Shown here: positions 16,744 through 25,160 of the stretch, in pieces
Position numbering within the stretch: the stretch's first letter is position 1
Layout: every line of letters starts with the position of its first letter
From: an uncultured Clostridium sp.
Lineage (GTDB): Bacteria > Bacillota > Clostridia > Lachnospirales > Lachnospiraceae
NCBI RefSeq assembly: GCF_900547735.1
Contig: NZ_URHZ01000009.1
Location: forward strand, 1 to 64,000
Direction: 5' to 3'
DNA: 64,000 nucleotides
Notes under the pieces: model-generated
What the model saw: only the letters and a program-made list of their open reading frames with translations
Database searches by the model: none
Told to the model about the DNA's origin: nothing
Position numbers and translations under genes: made by a program

Positions 16744-18123
16744 TTAATTCTGCCGGTTAACCCAGTCCGCCATATCACGAATGACAGCGGCATCCACATG
16801 CGCCGGCGGATCATATACGGTCCGTTCAAACTCCATACTGCCCGGCATGAAAACATGGCTCAAGCCCTCGTAAGCAATGCAGACCGCATTGGGATTTTCG
16901 GCCGCCGTCTCCTGCCACAGCGCATAGTCGGTATCATACGTCACCTGAAAATCATTGATCCCCTGCAGAATCAGCATGGGAAATTCTTCCGATGCCAGTT
17001 TCTCCGCAAGTCCCAGGCTGTCGATCTCATTCAGGCTCTTCCAATACGTTTCCGGGTATCCATAGAGCAGAACCCCGGTAGAAGCATCCGCTTCTGCATC
17101 CAGCCCTTTAATCTTTGCCACCAAATCCGCTATCTCAGCGTCTGCCTCTTCCTTCTCATCCGAACTCAACTCTTCATTTCCGGAATTCATCACCTTGTTT
17201 TGCTCCAAAATCAACTCTTCCATCCGGCGCAGTGTGCCTCCCATCGAGATAAAACCTTTAAACTCCGGATTATCGGACACTATCTTTGGGGATAGCATTC
17301 CGCCCTGGCTATGGCCGGCCAAATAGAGCCGGTTCCCGTCCACACGTTCATCCTCCCTTGCAAAACGCACCGCATCCTTGACGTCGTAAAGATATTCCGT
17401 CCCGATATCAGTCACATCCTCCGGATATGCGTAGGATCTCTTATCATAGCGGATGGAAGCAACCCCCAGCCCGGCTAAACCATGGGCCAAATCGGCGAAA
17501 AACCGGTTGTCGGAAGCGCCAATCAGGGAATCCATATTATTTTTTCCGGATCCCTGTAAAAGAATCAGAACCGGCGGCTTCTCCACATCGTCCGGCAGGG
17601 TAAGCATTCCATTCAGCGGCTTCTCTTTATCATAACCTAAAGAAATTGCAGTCTCATGCCACGTATCACCCGATTCCGGTTTGACCGTCAACGGTTCCAG
17701 AGAAAACGAAGCATCCGAGATTGTCTCCTCCTCATCAAAAATAAAGGTAGAGTGAATCTGGTACCTCGCATGCACGGAATACACATCTACCCGGCAGCGG
17801 TCCGTATCATACGAAACTTCCGGCGTCTCCTGCCTTCGGAATGCTCTGGCACTGTTTAAATAAGACGTCCAGAGTCCGCCAAGCGTCTCCTCCGGGTAAC
17901 GGTGCGCCAGTTCATCGGCAGCATCGATGAGAAATAACCCGAATTTACCGTTTTGGAATTCTGTGACATAGTCCTCCGCCCGTTTAACTAATGCCTGCTC
18001 ATCAAAACGGCGGGTCCAGAGGGCCGCGGTGCCTGAGTCTTCCGGTACGGCGGGCGCGCAGGCCGAAAGGGAAAAAATCAGCAGTAAAATCACCGGCCGG
18101 ATACGTAAAATTTGTTTGTTCAT
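16744..18123 (-). CDS. alpha/beta hydrolase lipoprotein with N-terminal DUF3887-like domain
   Basis: This 459-residue protein has a lipoprotein signal (hydrophobic stretch then LSAC, Cys22), an N-terminal DUF3887-like domain (about 40-150) and a C-terminal alpha/beta hydrolase. The nucleophile elbow is GHSQGG (270-275, Ser272); a late LSHVFMPG segment near 435 supplies the likely catalytic His. It would act as an esterase or peptidase-like hydrolase on the outer face of the membrane. It is monocistronic and divergent from the MerR gene, 99 bases apart, so that regulator could control it. The substrate is unknown. Confidence 0.85.
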   Translation of the reverse strand: MNKQILRIRPVILLLIFSLSACAPAVPEDSGTAALWTRRFDEQALVKRAEDYVTEFQNGKFGLFLIDAADELAHRYPEETLGGLWTSYLNSARAFRRQETPEVSYDTDRCRVDVYSVHARYQIHSTFIFDEEETISDASFSLEPLTVKPESGDTWHETAISLGYDKEKPLNGMLTLPDDVEKPPVLILLQGSGKNNMDSLIGASDNRFFADLAHGLAGLGVASIRYDKRSYAYPEDVTDIGTEYLYDVKDAVRFAREDERVDGNRLYLAGHSQGGMLSPKIVSDNPEFKGFISMGGTLRRMEELILEQNKVMNSGNEELSSDEKEEADAEIADLVAKIKGLDAEADASTGVLLYGYPETYWKSLNEIDSLGLAEKLASEEFPMLILQGINDFQVTYDTDYALWQETAAENPNAVCIAYEGLSHVFMPGSMEFERTVYDPPAHVDAAVIRDMADWVNRQN

Positions 18124-18160
18124 GTTAATGCTCCTTTATACAGGTAATTATCTTTTCTCC

Positions 18161-18190
18161 TTGGATGTGGAATGTTGGATGTGATAAAAT
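18161..18190 (+). promoter_or_regulatory. candidate promoter of the MerR gene
   Basis: TTGGAT and TAAAAT are 18 bp apart, about 32 bases before the MerR start codon. TTGGATGT occurs twice here, at 18161 and 18175. No clear palindrome lies within the spacer. Confidence 0.4.
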
Positions 18191-18222
18191 AGAATTAATT
18201 TACATCGAAAGGAGGGATTCTT

Positions 18223-19038
18223 ATGGATGCCTGTTATCCAATTGGGGAAACGGCACGCCGGGCCGGAGTAACCGTAGAGACACTCCGGCACTATGATCGG
18301 ATTGGGCTGATCGTCCCGTTCAAGGTGGACCCGCAGACCGGCTACCGCTATTACTCCGACACGGAGATCGCAAAGGTACAGATTGTACATTATCTGCGCT
18401 CCGTCAATTTCTCTCTGCCCGCCATCAAAAAGCTGTTCTCAGAAGACGACATCCCCGCCCTGACGTACACGCTCCGACTGGCTCAGAAAAAGGTGGACGA
18501 GGAGATAGAACACCTGCTCTTTGTCAGGGGCCATCTGAAGGATACCCTCAACAATTACAGTACCAAGCGGAACACACGGGACTTTGTCAGGCCGTCCCTC
18601 ACACCGTCGGTGCAAAACCTGCCAGCCCGTACCGTTTTTCTGGCCCGGGGACTCCATGCCCCCACGTTGGACAACCTGATGCTGCTGCACGACACTGTGG
18701 AGGGGCTGATCGCCCCTGAAGTCAGGGGACAGTTCCGCTTTGAAAATGCCGCAGGCGCCCTGCTTCTGGGAGAATCCTGCACCCTGTTCGCCCAGTGCAT
18801 CCGGGCGGAACGGCATTCTTGTGTGACTACGCTGCCCGCAGGACAATACCTTTGTGCATCCTGCTCCACACGGGATTACAGGAAGACCGTGGAGGAACTG
18901 CGCAGGCTGGCGGCGGACCCAGGGCAGCCGGAGAACCGTCCGGTGGTTCTGGATATCATTTTCACCGGACTGATCCAGTGGGAATACGAGGTAAAGCTGT
19001 TTCTGGGTGACGAGCTCCCTCCGCAGCCCGGACTTTAG
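18223..19038 (+). CDS. MerR-family regulator with C-terminal effector-binding domain
   Basis: This 271-residue regulator has the MerR helix-turn-helix (YPIGETARRAGVTVETLRHYDRIGL, residues 5-29, shown here in part), the wing YRYY, a long dimer coiled coil (about 80-120), and a C-terminal GyrI/BmrR-like domain that usually binds organic ligands. It is convergent with the pcp operon. That operon's promoter has the 19-bp spacer with an internal palindrome that MerR proteins use, so this protein is a good candidate regulator for it. That link is inference. Confidence 0.88.
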   Translation: MDACYPIGETARRAGVTVETLRHYDRIGLIVPFKVDPQTGYRYYSDTEIAKVQIVHYLRSVNFSLPAIKKLFSEDDIPALTYTLRLAQKKVDEEIEHLLFVRGHLKDTLNNYSTKRNTRDFVRPSLTPSVQNLPARTVFLARGLHAPTLDNLMLLHDTVEGLIAPEVRGQFRFENAAGALLLGESCTLFAQCIRAERHSCVTTLPAGQYLCASCSTRDYRKTVEELRRLAADPGQPENRPVVLDIIFTGLIQWEYEVKLFLGDELPPQPGL

Positions 19039-19047
19039 AATATCCTA

Positions 19048-20265
19048 TCAGAATATCATAGGAGTAACGATTCCGGCAAAAACCACCGAGGCGATTGTGA
19101 CGGTTGTAAAACCGCCCACGATCATTTTCGGCATGAGATAGTCCTGAATCCGGGCGGCCGCCGCCTCGTCGCAATCCAGCATTTTGCAAACTCCCTCCGT
19201 ATTGATCTGGGTAGCCGGATAACCGACCATACAGGTCAGGGAAACCGCAATGGAGATAAAGGGATCCCATCCCAGGAGTTTTCCCGCGATTCCGCCTGCC
19301 GCCGTGACTCCGGCGGCGCCGACCAGAAGACAGCCGATAATCGGAATGATCATGTTAAGAAGACCTTCCACATCTACGGAGGAGAAAGAGGAAACACAAG
19401 CCGCCACCAGCGCCAGTGTCAAAAAACCGCTGGCGTTTGCTTTTGCCAGAGACTGGCGATCCAGAAAACCGATCTCACAAAAGACGATTCCGCACAGCAG
19501 GTACATAATATTGACATTGATAAACGGCACGATCACGCACAGCAGATTTGCAATGATTGCCACGACGGCCACCTTGGCAATAATGACAAAGGTCGTCTGA
19601 AGCTTTACGGGCAGTTCCGGGATGATGCGGAAATTGAACCGGCTCCTCTTATGATCGGCAAGCTCGGGCAGTTTCCCTGAATTAATAAATTTTGAGGCCT
19701 GCTTCTTCAGGCAGACGGTGGAGAGCGGCGACCCTACAAAGCCCTGGAAACCGTTGACCAGCATGGCAAACGCACCGAACACCGGGAACCCCGCCGACTC
19801 AGCCGCCTGCTGCGTCATAACCGAAGCGATGGCGCCGCCGGCGATGGGGGAGGCGGCGCACAGGGCATATTTCTCACCAAACAGGAGGGAACTGACGGTA
19901 AAGGAGACCACCGCAAGACCCACCAGTCCGCAAAGCGCAACTACCACCGTTTTCCACTCGGAAATAAACTGGCTGATCGTAATCGTCGTACCCAGATTTA
20001 CAAGCAGCAGTGCAATAACAAAGGCTCCGACACTGGTCATCAGCGTGCTGTTGATCACCGCATTTCCCAGCGCTTCTCCGCCCGGGCCGATGATATTGGA
20101 GGGAATGATTCCGCTGAGAAACCCAAATAAGTATATGGCGGAGGCGATAATCAGTCCCGGAAAAAAGCCCTTAGTCAGATAAGACACGATATCCCCAACG
20201 CCCCAGATGATGGCAAAAACTGCAAAGCAGAACAACGGGGACGCCCAAATATTCGACAAATCCAT
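19048..20265 (-). CDS. GltS-like sodium/carboxylate symporter next to pyroglutamyl peptidase
   Basis: This 405-residue integral membrane protein has about 11 segments and the internal repeat layout of glutamate:sodium symporter-type carriers. The two halves carry related loops (PIAGGAIASVMTQQAAESAG near 137 and SLTCMVGYPATQINTEG near 345). It lies 26 bases after the pcp gene in one operon. Such carriers beside pcp probably handle pyroglutamate, glutamate or small peptides. The substrate is not certain. Confidence 0.75.
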   Translation of the reverse strand: MDLSNIWASPLFCFAVFAIIWGVGDIVSYLTKGFFPGLIIASAIYLFGFLSGIIPSNIIGPGGEALGNAVINSTLMTSVGAFVIALLLVNLGTTITISQFISEWKTVVVALCGLVGLAVVSFTVSSLLFGEKYALCAASPIAGGAIASVMTQQAAESAGFPVFGAFAMLVNGFQGFVGSPLSTVCLKKQASKFINSGKLPELADHKRSRFNFRIIPELPVKLQTTFVIIAKVAVVAIIANLLCVIVPFINVNIMYLLCGIVFCEIGFLDRQSLAKANASGFLTLALVAACVSSFSSVDVEGLLNMIIPIIGCLLVGAAGVTAAGGIAGKLLGWDPFISIAVSLTCMVGYPATQINTEGVCKMLDCDEAAAARIQDYLMPKMIVGGFTTVTIASVVFAGIVTPMIF

Positions 20266-20291
20266 TTCTATCCTCTCTTTCGATCCTGTTT

Positions 20292-20933
20292 TTAATTGAC
20301 AGAGCCGCCCACTGCGTCTATGTCCGTGTCATGAGTTACAACCGCTTCTATCGCAGCCTCCAGGGCGATAACATCGTCGGCCAGGCTCATACTGGGCATG
20401 CCGCGCATGCTCACGGTCTGGCACGGCAGGCAGGGAATGTGGATAAAACCGCTGCGGATACCGGGAAAATCCCTGTGGATATGATACTGAACGCCATACA
20501 GTACGTGGTTACAGACAAAGGTTCCCGCTGTAGTGGATGCGCTGGCCGGGATCCCCTTGGCCCGGATTCCCTCCACCATGGCCTTGACGGGCAGGTTTGA
20601 AAAATATCCGTCGGCTCCGTCGGCAAAAACGGGCTCGTCCGTGGGCTGATACCCCTCATTGTCGGGAAAAGAGGCGTCGCTTAAATTAATTCCAACCCGC
20701 TCCGGTGTGATATCGCCGCGTCCGTAGGCCTGCCCCACGCTCAAAACGACGTCGGGCCGTTCCCGATCCATCGCCTCCCGGATGACCCGGATAGATTTGT
20801 GGAAGACGGTGGGAACCTGGAGCTTTATAATCTCTGCGCCTGCAATTTCGTTTTTCAGCAGCTTGACCGCTTCCCAGGATGGATTTACAGAGTCATTGTT
20901 GAAGGGATCAAATCCGGTGACCAATACTTTCAT
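20292..20933 (-). CDS. pcp: pyroglutamyl-peptidase I
   Basis: This 213-residue cysteine peptidase removes N-terminal pyroglutamate from peptides in the cytosol. It starts with the family signature VLVTGFDPFNND and has the catalytic-Glu region (GINLSDASFPDNEG), the catalytic Cys in AGTFVCNHVLYG and the catalytic His in GFIHIPCLP. Length is normal. ATG 20933 has AAAGGAG upstream. It is the first gene behind a MerR-type promoter and is followed by a carrier gene. Confidence 0.95.
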   Translation of the reverse strand: MKVLVTGFDPFNNDSVNPSWEAVKLLKNEIAGAEIIKLQVPTVFHKSIRVIREAMDRERPDVVLSVGQAYGRGDITPERVGINLSDASFPDNEGYQPTDEPVFADGADGYFSNLPVKAMVEGIRAKGIPASASTTAGTFVCNHVLYGVQYHIHRDFPGIRSGFIHIPCLPCQTVSMRGMPSMSLADDVIALEAAIEAVVTHDTDIDAVGGSVN

Positions 20934-21012
20934 GATGTACTCTCCTTTGTTTAATTGTTTTTCTTTGTTTCATTGTTTTTTAGAACGATACAGAAATTTG
21001 ACTGTTAATTCA

Positions 21013-21043
21013 TTTATAAACCCTTGTGTTACACAAGGGTCAA
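21013..21043 (-). promoter_or_regulatory. MerR-type promoter of the pcp operon (19-bp spacer with palindrome)
   Basis: On the minus strand TTGACC and TATAAA are 19 bp apart. The spacer holds a perfect palindrome (CCCTTGTGT-A-ACACAAGGG; with flanks 21020-21040, 10-bp arms). Long 19-bp spacers with central dyads are characteristic of promoters activated by MerR proteins through DNA untwisting. Confidence 0.75.
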
Positions 21044-21100
21044 GCATTATCTGCACAATTTTAAAAAAGAGTCCTGCCCGCCGGATTCTCCGCCTGCTCA

Positions 21101-21163
21101 AAAAGAGTCCGGAGCGCTCCGCCTGTTTTGCGGCGCAGCACTCCGAACTCCAGATTTTTCTGT
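21101..21163. repeat. REP-like hairpin repeat, copy 2, probably the terminator of the kinase gene
   Basis: GAGTCCGGAGCGCTCCGCC and GGCGCAGCACTCCGAACTC form an imperfect hairpin that, on the minus strand, ends in GGACTCTTTTT about 70 bases after the kinase stop at 21179. It is clearly related to the copy at 13073-13130. A partial duplicate of its left arm lies at 21066-21100. Confidence 0.6.
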
Positions 21164-21178
21164 CACTCACCTCTTTTT

Positions 21179-21763
21179 CTAATACAAACCTGCCAGAATC
21201 TCCACACACTTCTCAATCCCAATCACTCCGCTGTCCAGCGCAATATGGTAATTTTTCACCGCCCCCCATTCCAAATCCGTATAAAACTGATAGTAGGCGC
21301 TCCGCCGCTTATCCTTATCTCTCAGACGTTTTTCCGGGGAATACCGGCTTTCTCCGTACTGTTCCACAATCCGGCCGGCCCTGGCTTTCATATCGGCATG
21401 GATAAATACCTTCAGGCAGTCCGCCGTATCCTTTAAAATATAGTCGGCGCACCGCCCTACAATTACGCAGGATTCCTTTTCAGCCAGTTCCAGAATAATA
21501 TCCCTCTGGATTCCCCACAGATAGTCCTGGCTGGAGATGCCGTTCATCCCCCTGTCAGTAAAGGCGTTGGCAAACCAGCCGCCGTGCTGGGAATGTTCCC
21601 CTTTTTCTTCAACAAACTCTTTTGTAAAACCGCTCTTCTTTGCAATCTTCTCTATCAGCTCCTGGTCATAGCACGGAATTCCCAGCTTTTTCGCGGTCAT
21701 CTTCCCAATTGTTCTTCCTCCGCTGCCGAATTCCCGGCTTATTGTGATAATTCTGTTCTGCAT
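21179..21763 (-). CDS. cytidylate kinase-like family protein
   Basis: This 194-residue protein of the AAA_26 / cytidylate-kinase-like family has the P-loop variant ISREFGSGGRTIG at the N terminus, IVGRCADYIL near 95, and an Arg-rich lid (RYSPEKRLRDKDKRRSAYY). These proteins are common in Clostridia and often sit beside MATE transporters; the phosphorylated substrate is not established. The gene overlaps the MATE gene upstream by 25 bases, so they are coupled. A truncated paralogue lies at 23480. Confidence 0.85.
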   Translation of the reverse strand: MQNRIITISREFGSGGRTIGKMTAKKLGIPCYDQELIEKIAKKSGFTKEFVEEKGEHSQHGGWFANAFTDRGMNGISSQDYLWGIQRDIILELAEKESCVIVGRCADYILKDTADCLKVFIHADMKARAGRIVEQYGESRYSPEKRLRDKDKRRSAYYQFYTDLEWGAVKNYHIALDSGVIGIEKCVEILAGLY

Positions 21764-23175
21764 GAAACCACCTCCACTTTTTCCGTTGTTTTCAGTGTCC
21801 TATAAGTGTACCGTATCACGGCCGCCGAGATAAAAAATGTGAGCAGATCTGCCGCCGGCATCGAATACAGCACCCCGTCGAGTCCCTGGAAGGCGGGAAG
21901 CAAAAGCGCAAATCCCACTCCGAACACCACCTCCCTCACCATGGAAAGCATTGTGGAAATAAACGCTTTGCCCAGGGACTGAAGGTAAATAAATGTGGCC
22001 TTATTGACGCAGGCCAGGATCATCATACAGAGATAAATCCTGAATGATTTGACTGCAAATTCCGTATAATACACGCTCTCGTTGGCAGCGCCGAAAATGG
22101 CAATCAACTGCTTCGGCAAAAGCTCCACAATCAGAAATGCAGCAGCCCCCACCGCCGCTTCCGCTGCCAAAAGATGGGTAAACAGGCTCCTCGCGCGGTC
22201 CTTTCGTCCCGCCCCGATATTATATCCTACAATCGGGATACAGCCCGCCGCCATGCCGACCGAGATCGAGATGACAATCTGGAAAAATTTCATGACAATT
22301 CCCACCACTGCCATCGGAATCTGGGCAAACTGCTCCTGTCCGAACACGGCGTCCATTGCCCCGTATTTCTGAATCATGTTGTTGATCGCCGCCATGGCCG
22401 CCACCAGGGAAATCTGTGAGAGAAAGCTGCATATGCCCAGAGGCAGAAATCTTGCAATCAGCCTGCCGTTTAGCCTGAAACTCTCCTTTTTCAGCCTCAC
22501 CGCCTTCATGCCGCACAGGTATCCGACGGCCAGCACGGCGGTCAGCACCTGTCCGATTACCGTAGCCACGGCCGCCCCCATCATGCCCCATCTGAAAATA
22601 AAGATAAAAACAGGGTCCAGAATCAGATTCACAACCGCGCCGGCCAGTGTTGAAACCATGGCAAACATGGGGCTCCCGTCCGAGCGGATAATCGGGTTCA
22701 GCGCCTGCCCGAACATATAGAACGGAATCCCTATGGAAATATAGGTGAAATACTCTTTTGAGTGGCGGAACGTCTCCTCATTGACGCGCCCCCCGAACAT
22801 CTCAAGAATCTGGTCCTGGAAAATGAAATAGACTGCGGTCAGGACAACGCTGCCGATCACGCAGAGCACAATGGAATTACCAATGCTGCGGTGGGCATTT
22901 TCCTTTTCATTCGACCCCAGGCAGATACTGACGAACGCACAGCAGCCGTCCCCTATCATGACCGCGATGGCCAGCGCCACGACGGTAAGCGGAAAGACCA
23001 CCGTATTGGCGGCATTTCCATATGAGCCGAGATAATCCGCATTGGCTATGAATATCTGATCGACAATATTGTACAATGCGGCTACAAGTAGGGAGATGAT
23101 GCAGGGTACCGCATATCTCCGCATTAAATTACTGATTTTTTCTGTTTCCAGAAAAGAGTTGGACTTCTGTTCCAT
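21739..23175 (-). CDS. MATE family multidrug exporter (module A)
   Basis: This 478-residue exporter has 12 membrane segments. The two MATE halves are visible from PCIISLLVAALYNIVDQIFI and LPLGICSFLSQISLV onward. It uses a sodium or proton gradient to expel cationic drugs or metabolites. ATG 23175 follows GGAGG by about nine bases. The 5' leader of about 255 bases carries two terminator-like hairpins. The 3' end overlaps the kinase gene. It is the second copy of a MATE-kinase module. Confidence 0.93.
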   Translation of the reverse strand: MEQKSNSFLETEKISNLMRRYAVPCIISLLVAALYNIVDQIFIANADYLGSYGNAANTVVFPLTVVALAIAVMIGDGCCAFVSICLGSNEKENAHRSIGNSIVLCVIGSVVLTAVYFIFQDQILEMFGGRVNEETFRHSKEYFTYISIGIPFYMFGQALNPIIRSDGSPMFAMVSTLAGAVVNLILDPVFIFIFRWGMMGAAVATVIGQVLTAVLAVGYLCGMKAVRLKKESFRLNGRLIARFLPLGICSFLSQISLVAAMAAINNMIQKYGAMDAVFGQEQFAQIPMAVVGIVMKFFQIVISISVGMAAGCIPIVGYNIGAGRKDRARSLFTHLLAAEAAVGAAAFLIVELLPKQLIAIFGAANESVYYTEFAVKSFRIYLCMMILACVNKATFIYLQSLGKAFISTMLSMVREVVFGVGFALLLPAFQGLDGVLYSMPAADLLTFFISAAVIRYTYRTLKTTEKVEVVSCRTELSQ

Positions 23176-23263
23176 AATAAAAAACCTCCTGCTGCTAAAT
23201 TTTTTGTCCGCATGGCCGGTCGTTGTTCAGCGGCGTAACCGCGCTCTCTGCGCCGCCGGCAAA

Positions 23264-23287
23264 GAAAAAAAGCCCGGCAGGCCGGAC
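23264..23287 (-). terminator. second terminator-like hairpin in the MATE A leader
   Basis: On the minus strand GTCCG-GCCTGC-CGGGC forms a GC-rich stem followed by seven Ts. It lies 90 bases before the MATE A start codon, inside its transcript, so it may act as an attenuator. Confidence 0.5.
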
Positions 23288-23377
23288 TCTTAAACGGAGA
23301 GCGGCCGCACAAGCTGGATTTATGCCTGAGGGCCACACGCTTTTTTAACTGACGGTAATAGGAAACTCCTATCACGT

Positions 23378-23433
23378 AAAAAAACAGCAAGTAGGCTACA
23401 ACTGGTTTTACGCAGTAAAGCTACTCGCTGTTT
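23378..23433 (-). terminator. first terminator-like hairpin, at the start of the MATE A leader
   Basis: On the minus strand AAACAGCGAGTAG pairs with CTACTTGCTGTTT (12 of 13 Watson-Crick plus one G-U) and runs straight into TTTTTTTA. It begins right at the predicted transcription start of the MATE A promoter. It could terminate the truncated kinase transcript, or be the first part of a regulated leader, or both. Confidence 0.65.
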
Positions 23434-23438
23434 GGTTC

Positions 23439-23447
23439 ATTATAGCA
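23439..23447 (-). promoter_or_regulatory. extended -10 promoter for MATE A
   Basis: TGCTATAAT on the minus strand is a perfect extended -10. No good -35 is visible. The predicted start is near 23432, directly before the first leader hairpin. Confidence 0.55.
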
Positions 23448-23479
23448 TATTTTTCGAAATGAGGCAAAGTCTTTTTTTA

Positions 23480-23770
23480 TCATCCCCGCTCCGCCAGCTC
23501 CCTGATCGTATGCGTCTGTTCTATAAAAACACGGTCATTCAGGGGCAGATGCCCTCCCCCAACGGCAGAATCGAATGCATGGGCAAAATAACGGCTCCCA
23601 TCCGACTCCGCGTTGACGAAAAAACTCTCATGGATATTGCTGCGTCTGGAGGATTCGGTAAAGAGCTGCTTGTCGTACAGAGGAATCCCCAGATGATTGG
23701 CCAGGAGCACGCCGATGCGGCGTCCCCCGCTGCCATACTGCCTGCTTATTGTAATAATAGACGATCTCAT
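23480..23770 (-). pseudogene. truncated cytidylate kinase-like gene
   Basis: The 96 residues match the N-terminal half of the neighbouring kinase (MRSSIITISRQYGSGGRRIG compares with MQNRIITISREFGSGGRTIG). The frame then stops at ELAERG, where the full copy continues with its VGRCADY core and lid. The catalytic C-terminal half is absent and the sequence after the stop becomes the MATE A promoter. Its start overlaps the MATE B stop by 4 bases (ATGA). It is probably a remnant of a tandem duplication, unlikely to be an active kinase. Confidence 0.75.
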
Positions 23771-25155
23771 TTGCCATTTTCTCCTTTTGCCGCATCCCCT
23801 CCCATACTCCGGGATGCCGTCCGTTTCATTGGTTTAATTGCAAAGATACAGATTACAATCGTCAGTAAGTCCGCGGCGGGCTGGGAAAAGTAAATCCCCA
23901 TCACTCCCATCATCCGCGGCAAAATCAGGATAAACGGAATATAAAACAATCCCTGCCTGATTACGGAAAGGAACAGGCCGAACCGGGAAGCTCCTATCGT
24001 CTGGTATGTAATCGTCATCATGTAGCAAAGGCCGAAGGCCGGATACAGGGCAACCTGGGAAATCAGAAGTTTTGCCCCATAATCGATTACCATCGGATTT
24101 CCGTTAAAAAGCATGATAAGCTGTCTGGAGAGCAATATATAAACCGCCTCCACCGCCACCGTGAGAATCAGGGCGCCCTTCAGGGAGAACCTGACACACT
24201 CATGAAACCGTTTCTCATTGCCCGCGCCGAATGCAAAGGAGGCAACGGGCTGATATCCCTGCATAAATCCCATGACCATATAGCAGCCAATCAGCACAAG
24301 ACGCTGGACGACACCATAGGCCGCGATAATCAAATCTGAATCCGGCAGCGGTTTGGCGGCGATGTTCGTCAGGGATGTCGCGGCTGCAAGACAGATCTGG
24401 ATCACGGCGGTCGGCACCCCAATCAGTGTTACGGTGCGCACAAGCTGCAGGTTCATTTTAAAATACTCGGGGCGTATCTTGATGATTGATTTCCCGCTCA
24501 TATAAAACCAAGCCAGTATGATAAACGTGACAAACTGTGAAACCGTGGTCGCCAGAGAAGCGCCTCCCACTCCCAGCCCCAGTCCCCAGTCGAACATGAA
24601 AACGGGATCCAGGACCACATTCAGCGCGGCGCCTGTCACAACGGCGATGGACGATATTTTAACCGACGATTCCGCCCTGGCCGCGCAGTTCATGCTCTGT
24701 GCAGGCAGATTGGCCAGAGCGGCGATAAACATCCAGAGCGCATACTCTTTTGCCTGCGGCAGGACGGACTCCGATGCCCCGAAGGAGCGCAGCAGCGGCC
24801 CCATAAAAATAATCCCCGCAACACAGAGAAACAGGCCGATCACAATGGACAGCCCCACGATCGTGGTGACCGTGACGTTGGCTCCCTCCTTGTCGTTTGC
24901 CCCAAGCTGCCTCCCGGCAAGAACTGCCGCTCCGGCTGCGAAAATATTTTCCACCGATACCATAATCAGCAGCAGAGGGAGCGTAACCCCCACGGCCGCC
25001 AGGGCAATGTCCGAATGCAGCATTCCTATATAGGCGGTGTCCACGATGTTATAAACTGCTTTTGCCAACAATGCCAGCGTCGCCGGGACCGCCAGTTTGA
25101 CAATTGCCTTTGACGGCTCTAATTCGGATAAGACCGATTCTTTTACCTGCCCCAT
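23767..25155 (-). CDS. MATE family multidrug exporter (module B)
   Basis: This exporter of about 462 residues has 12 membrane segments, the opening LAVPATLALLAKAVYNIVDTAYIG, and a repeat of that half near residue 240. ATG 25155 is preferred: GAGGAG lies eight bases upstream, whereas the in-frame GTG at 25164 directly abuts the site. It follows the TetR gene by a few bases and is followed by the truncated kinase, so it belongs to the TetR-controlled unit. It is only distantly similar to MATE A. Confidence 0.92.
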   Translation of the reverse strand: MGQVKESVLSELEPSKAIVKLAVPATLALLAKAVYNIVDTAYIGMLHSDIALAAVGVTLPLLLIMVSVENIFAAGAAVLAGRQLGANDKEGANVTVTTIVGLSIVIGLFLCVAGIIFMGPLLRSFGASESVLPQAKEYALWMFIAALANLPAQSMNCAARAESSVKISSIAVVTGAALNVVLDPVFMFDWGLGLGVGGASLATTVSQFVTFIILAWFYMSGKSIIKIRPEYFKMNLQLVRTVTLIGVPTAVIQICLAAATSLTNIAAKPLPDSDLIIAAYGVVQRLVLIGCYMVMGFMQGYQPVASFAFGAGNEKRFHECVRFSLKGALILTVAVEAVYILLSRQLIMLFNGNPMVIDYGAKLLISQVALYPAFGLCYMMTITYQTIGASRFGLFLSVIRQGLFYIPFILILPRMMGVMGIYFSQPAADLLTIVICIFAIKPMKRTASRSMGGDAAKGENGK

Positions 25156-25160
25156 ATTTC

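Noticed and set aside
23124..23390. 88-codon Arg/Cys-rich frame through the MATE A leader
   Set aside because: It spans a terminator hairpin and overlaps the MATE start in another frame. The track start has no ribosome site. I keep it only as a remark in the leader finding.
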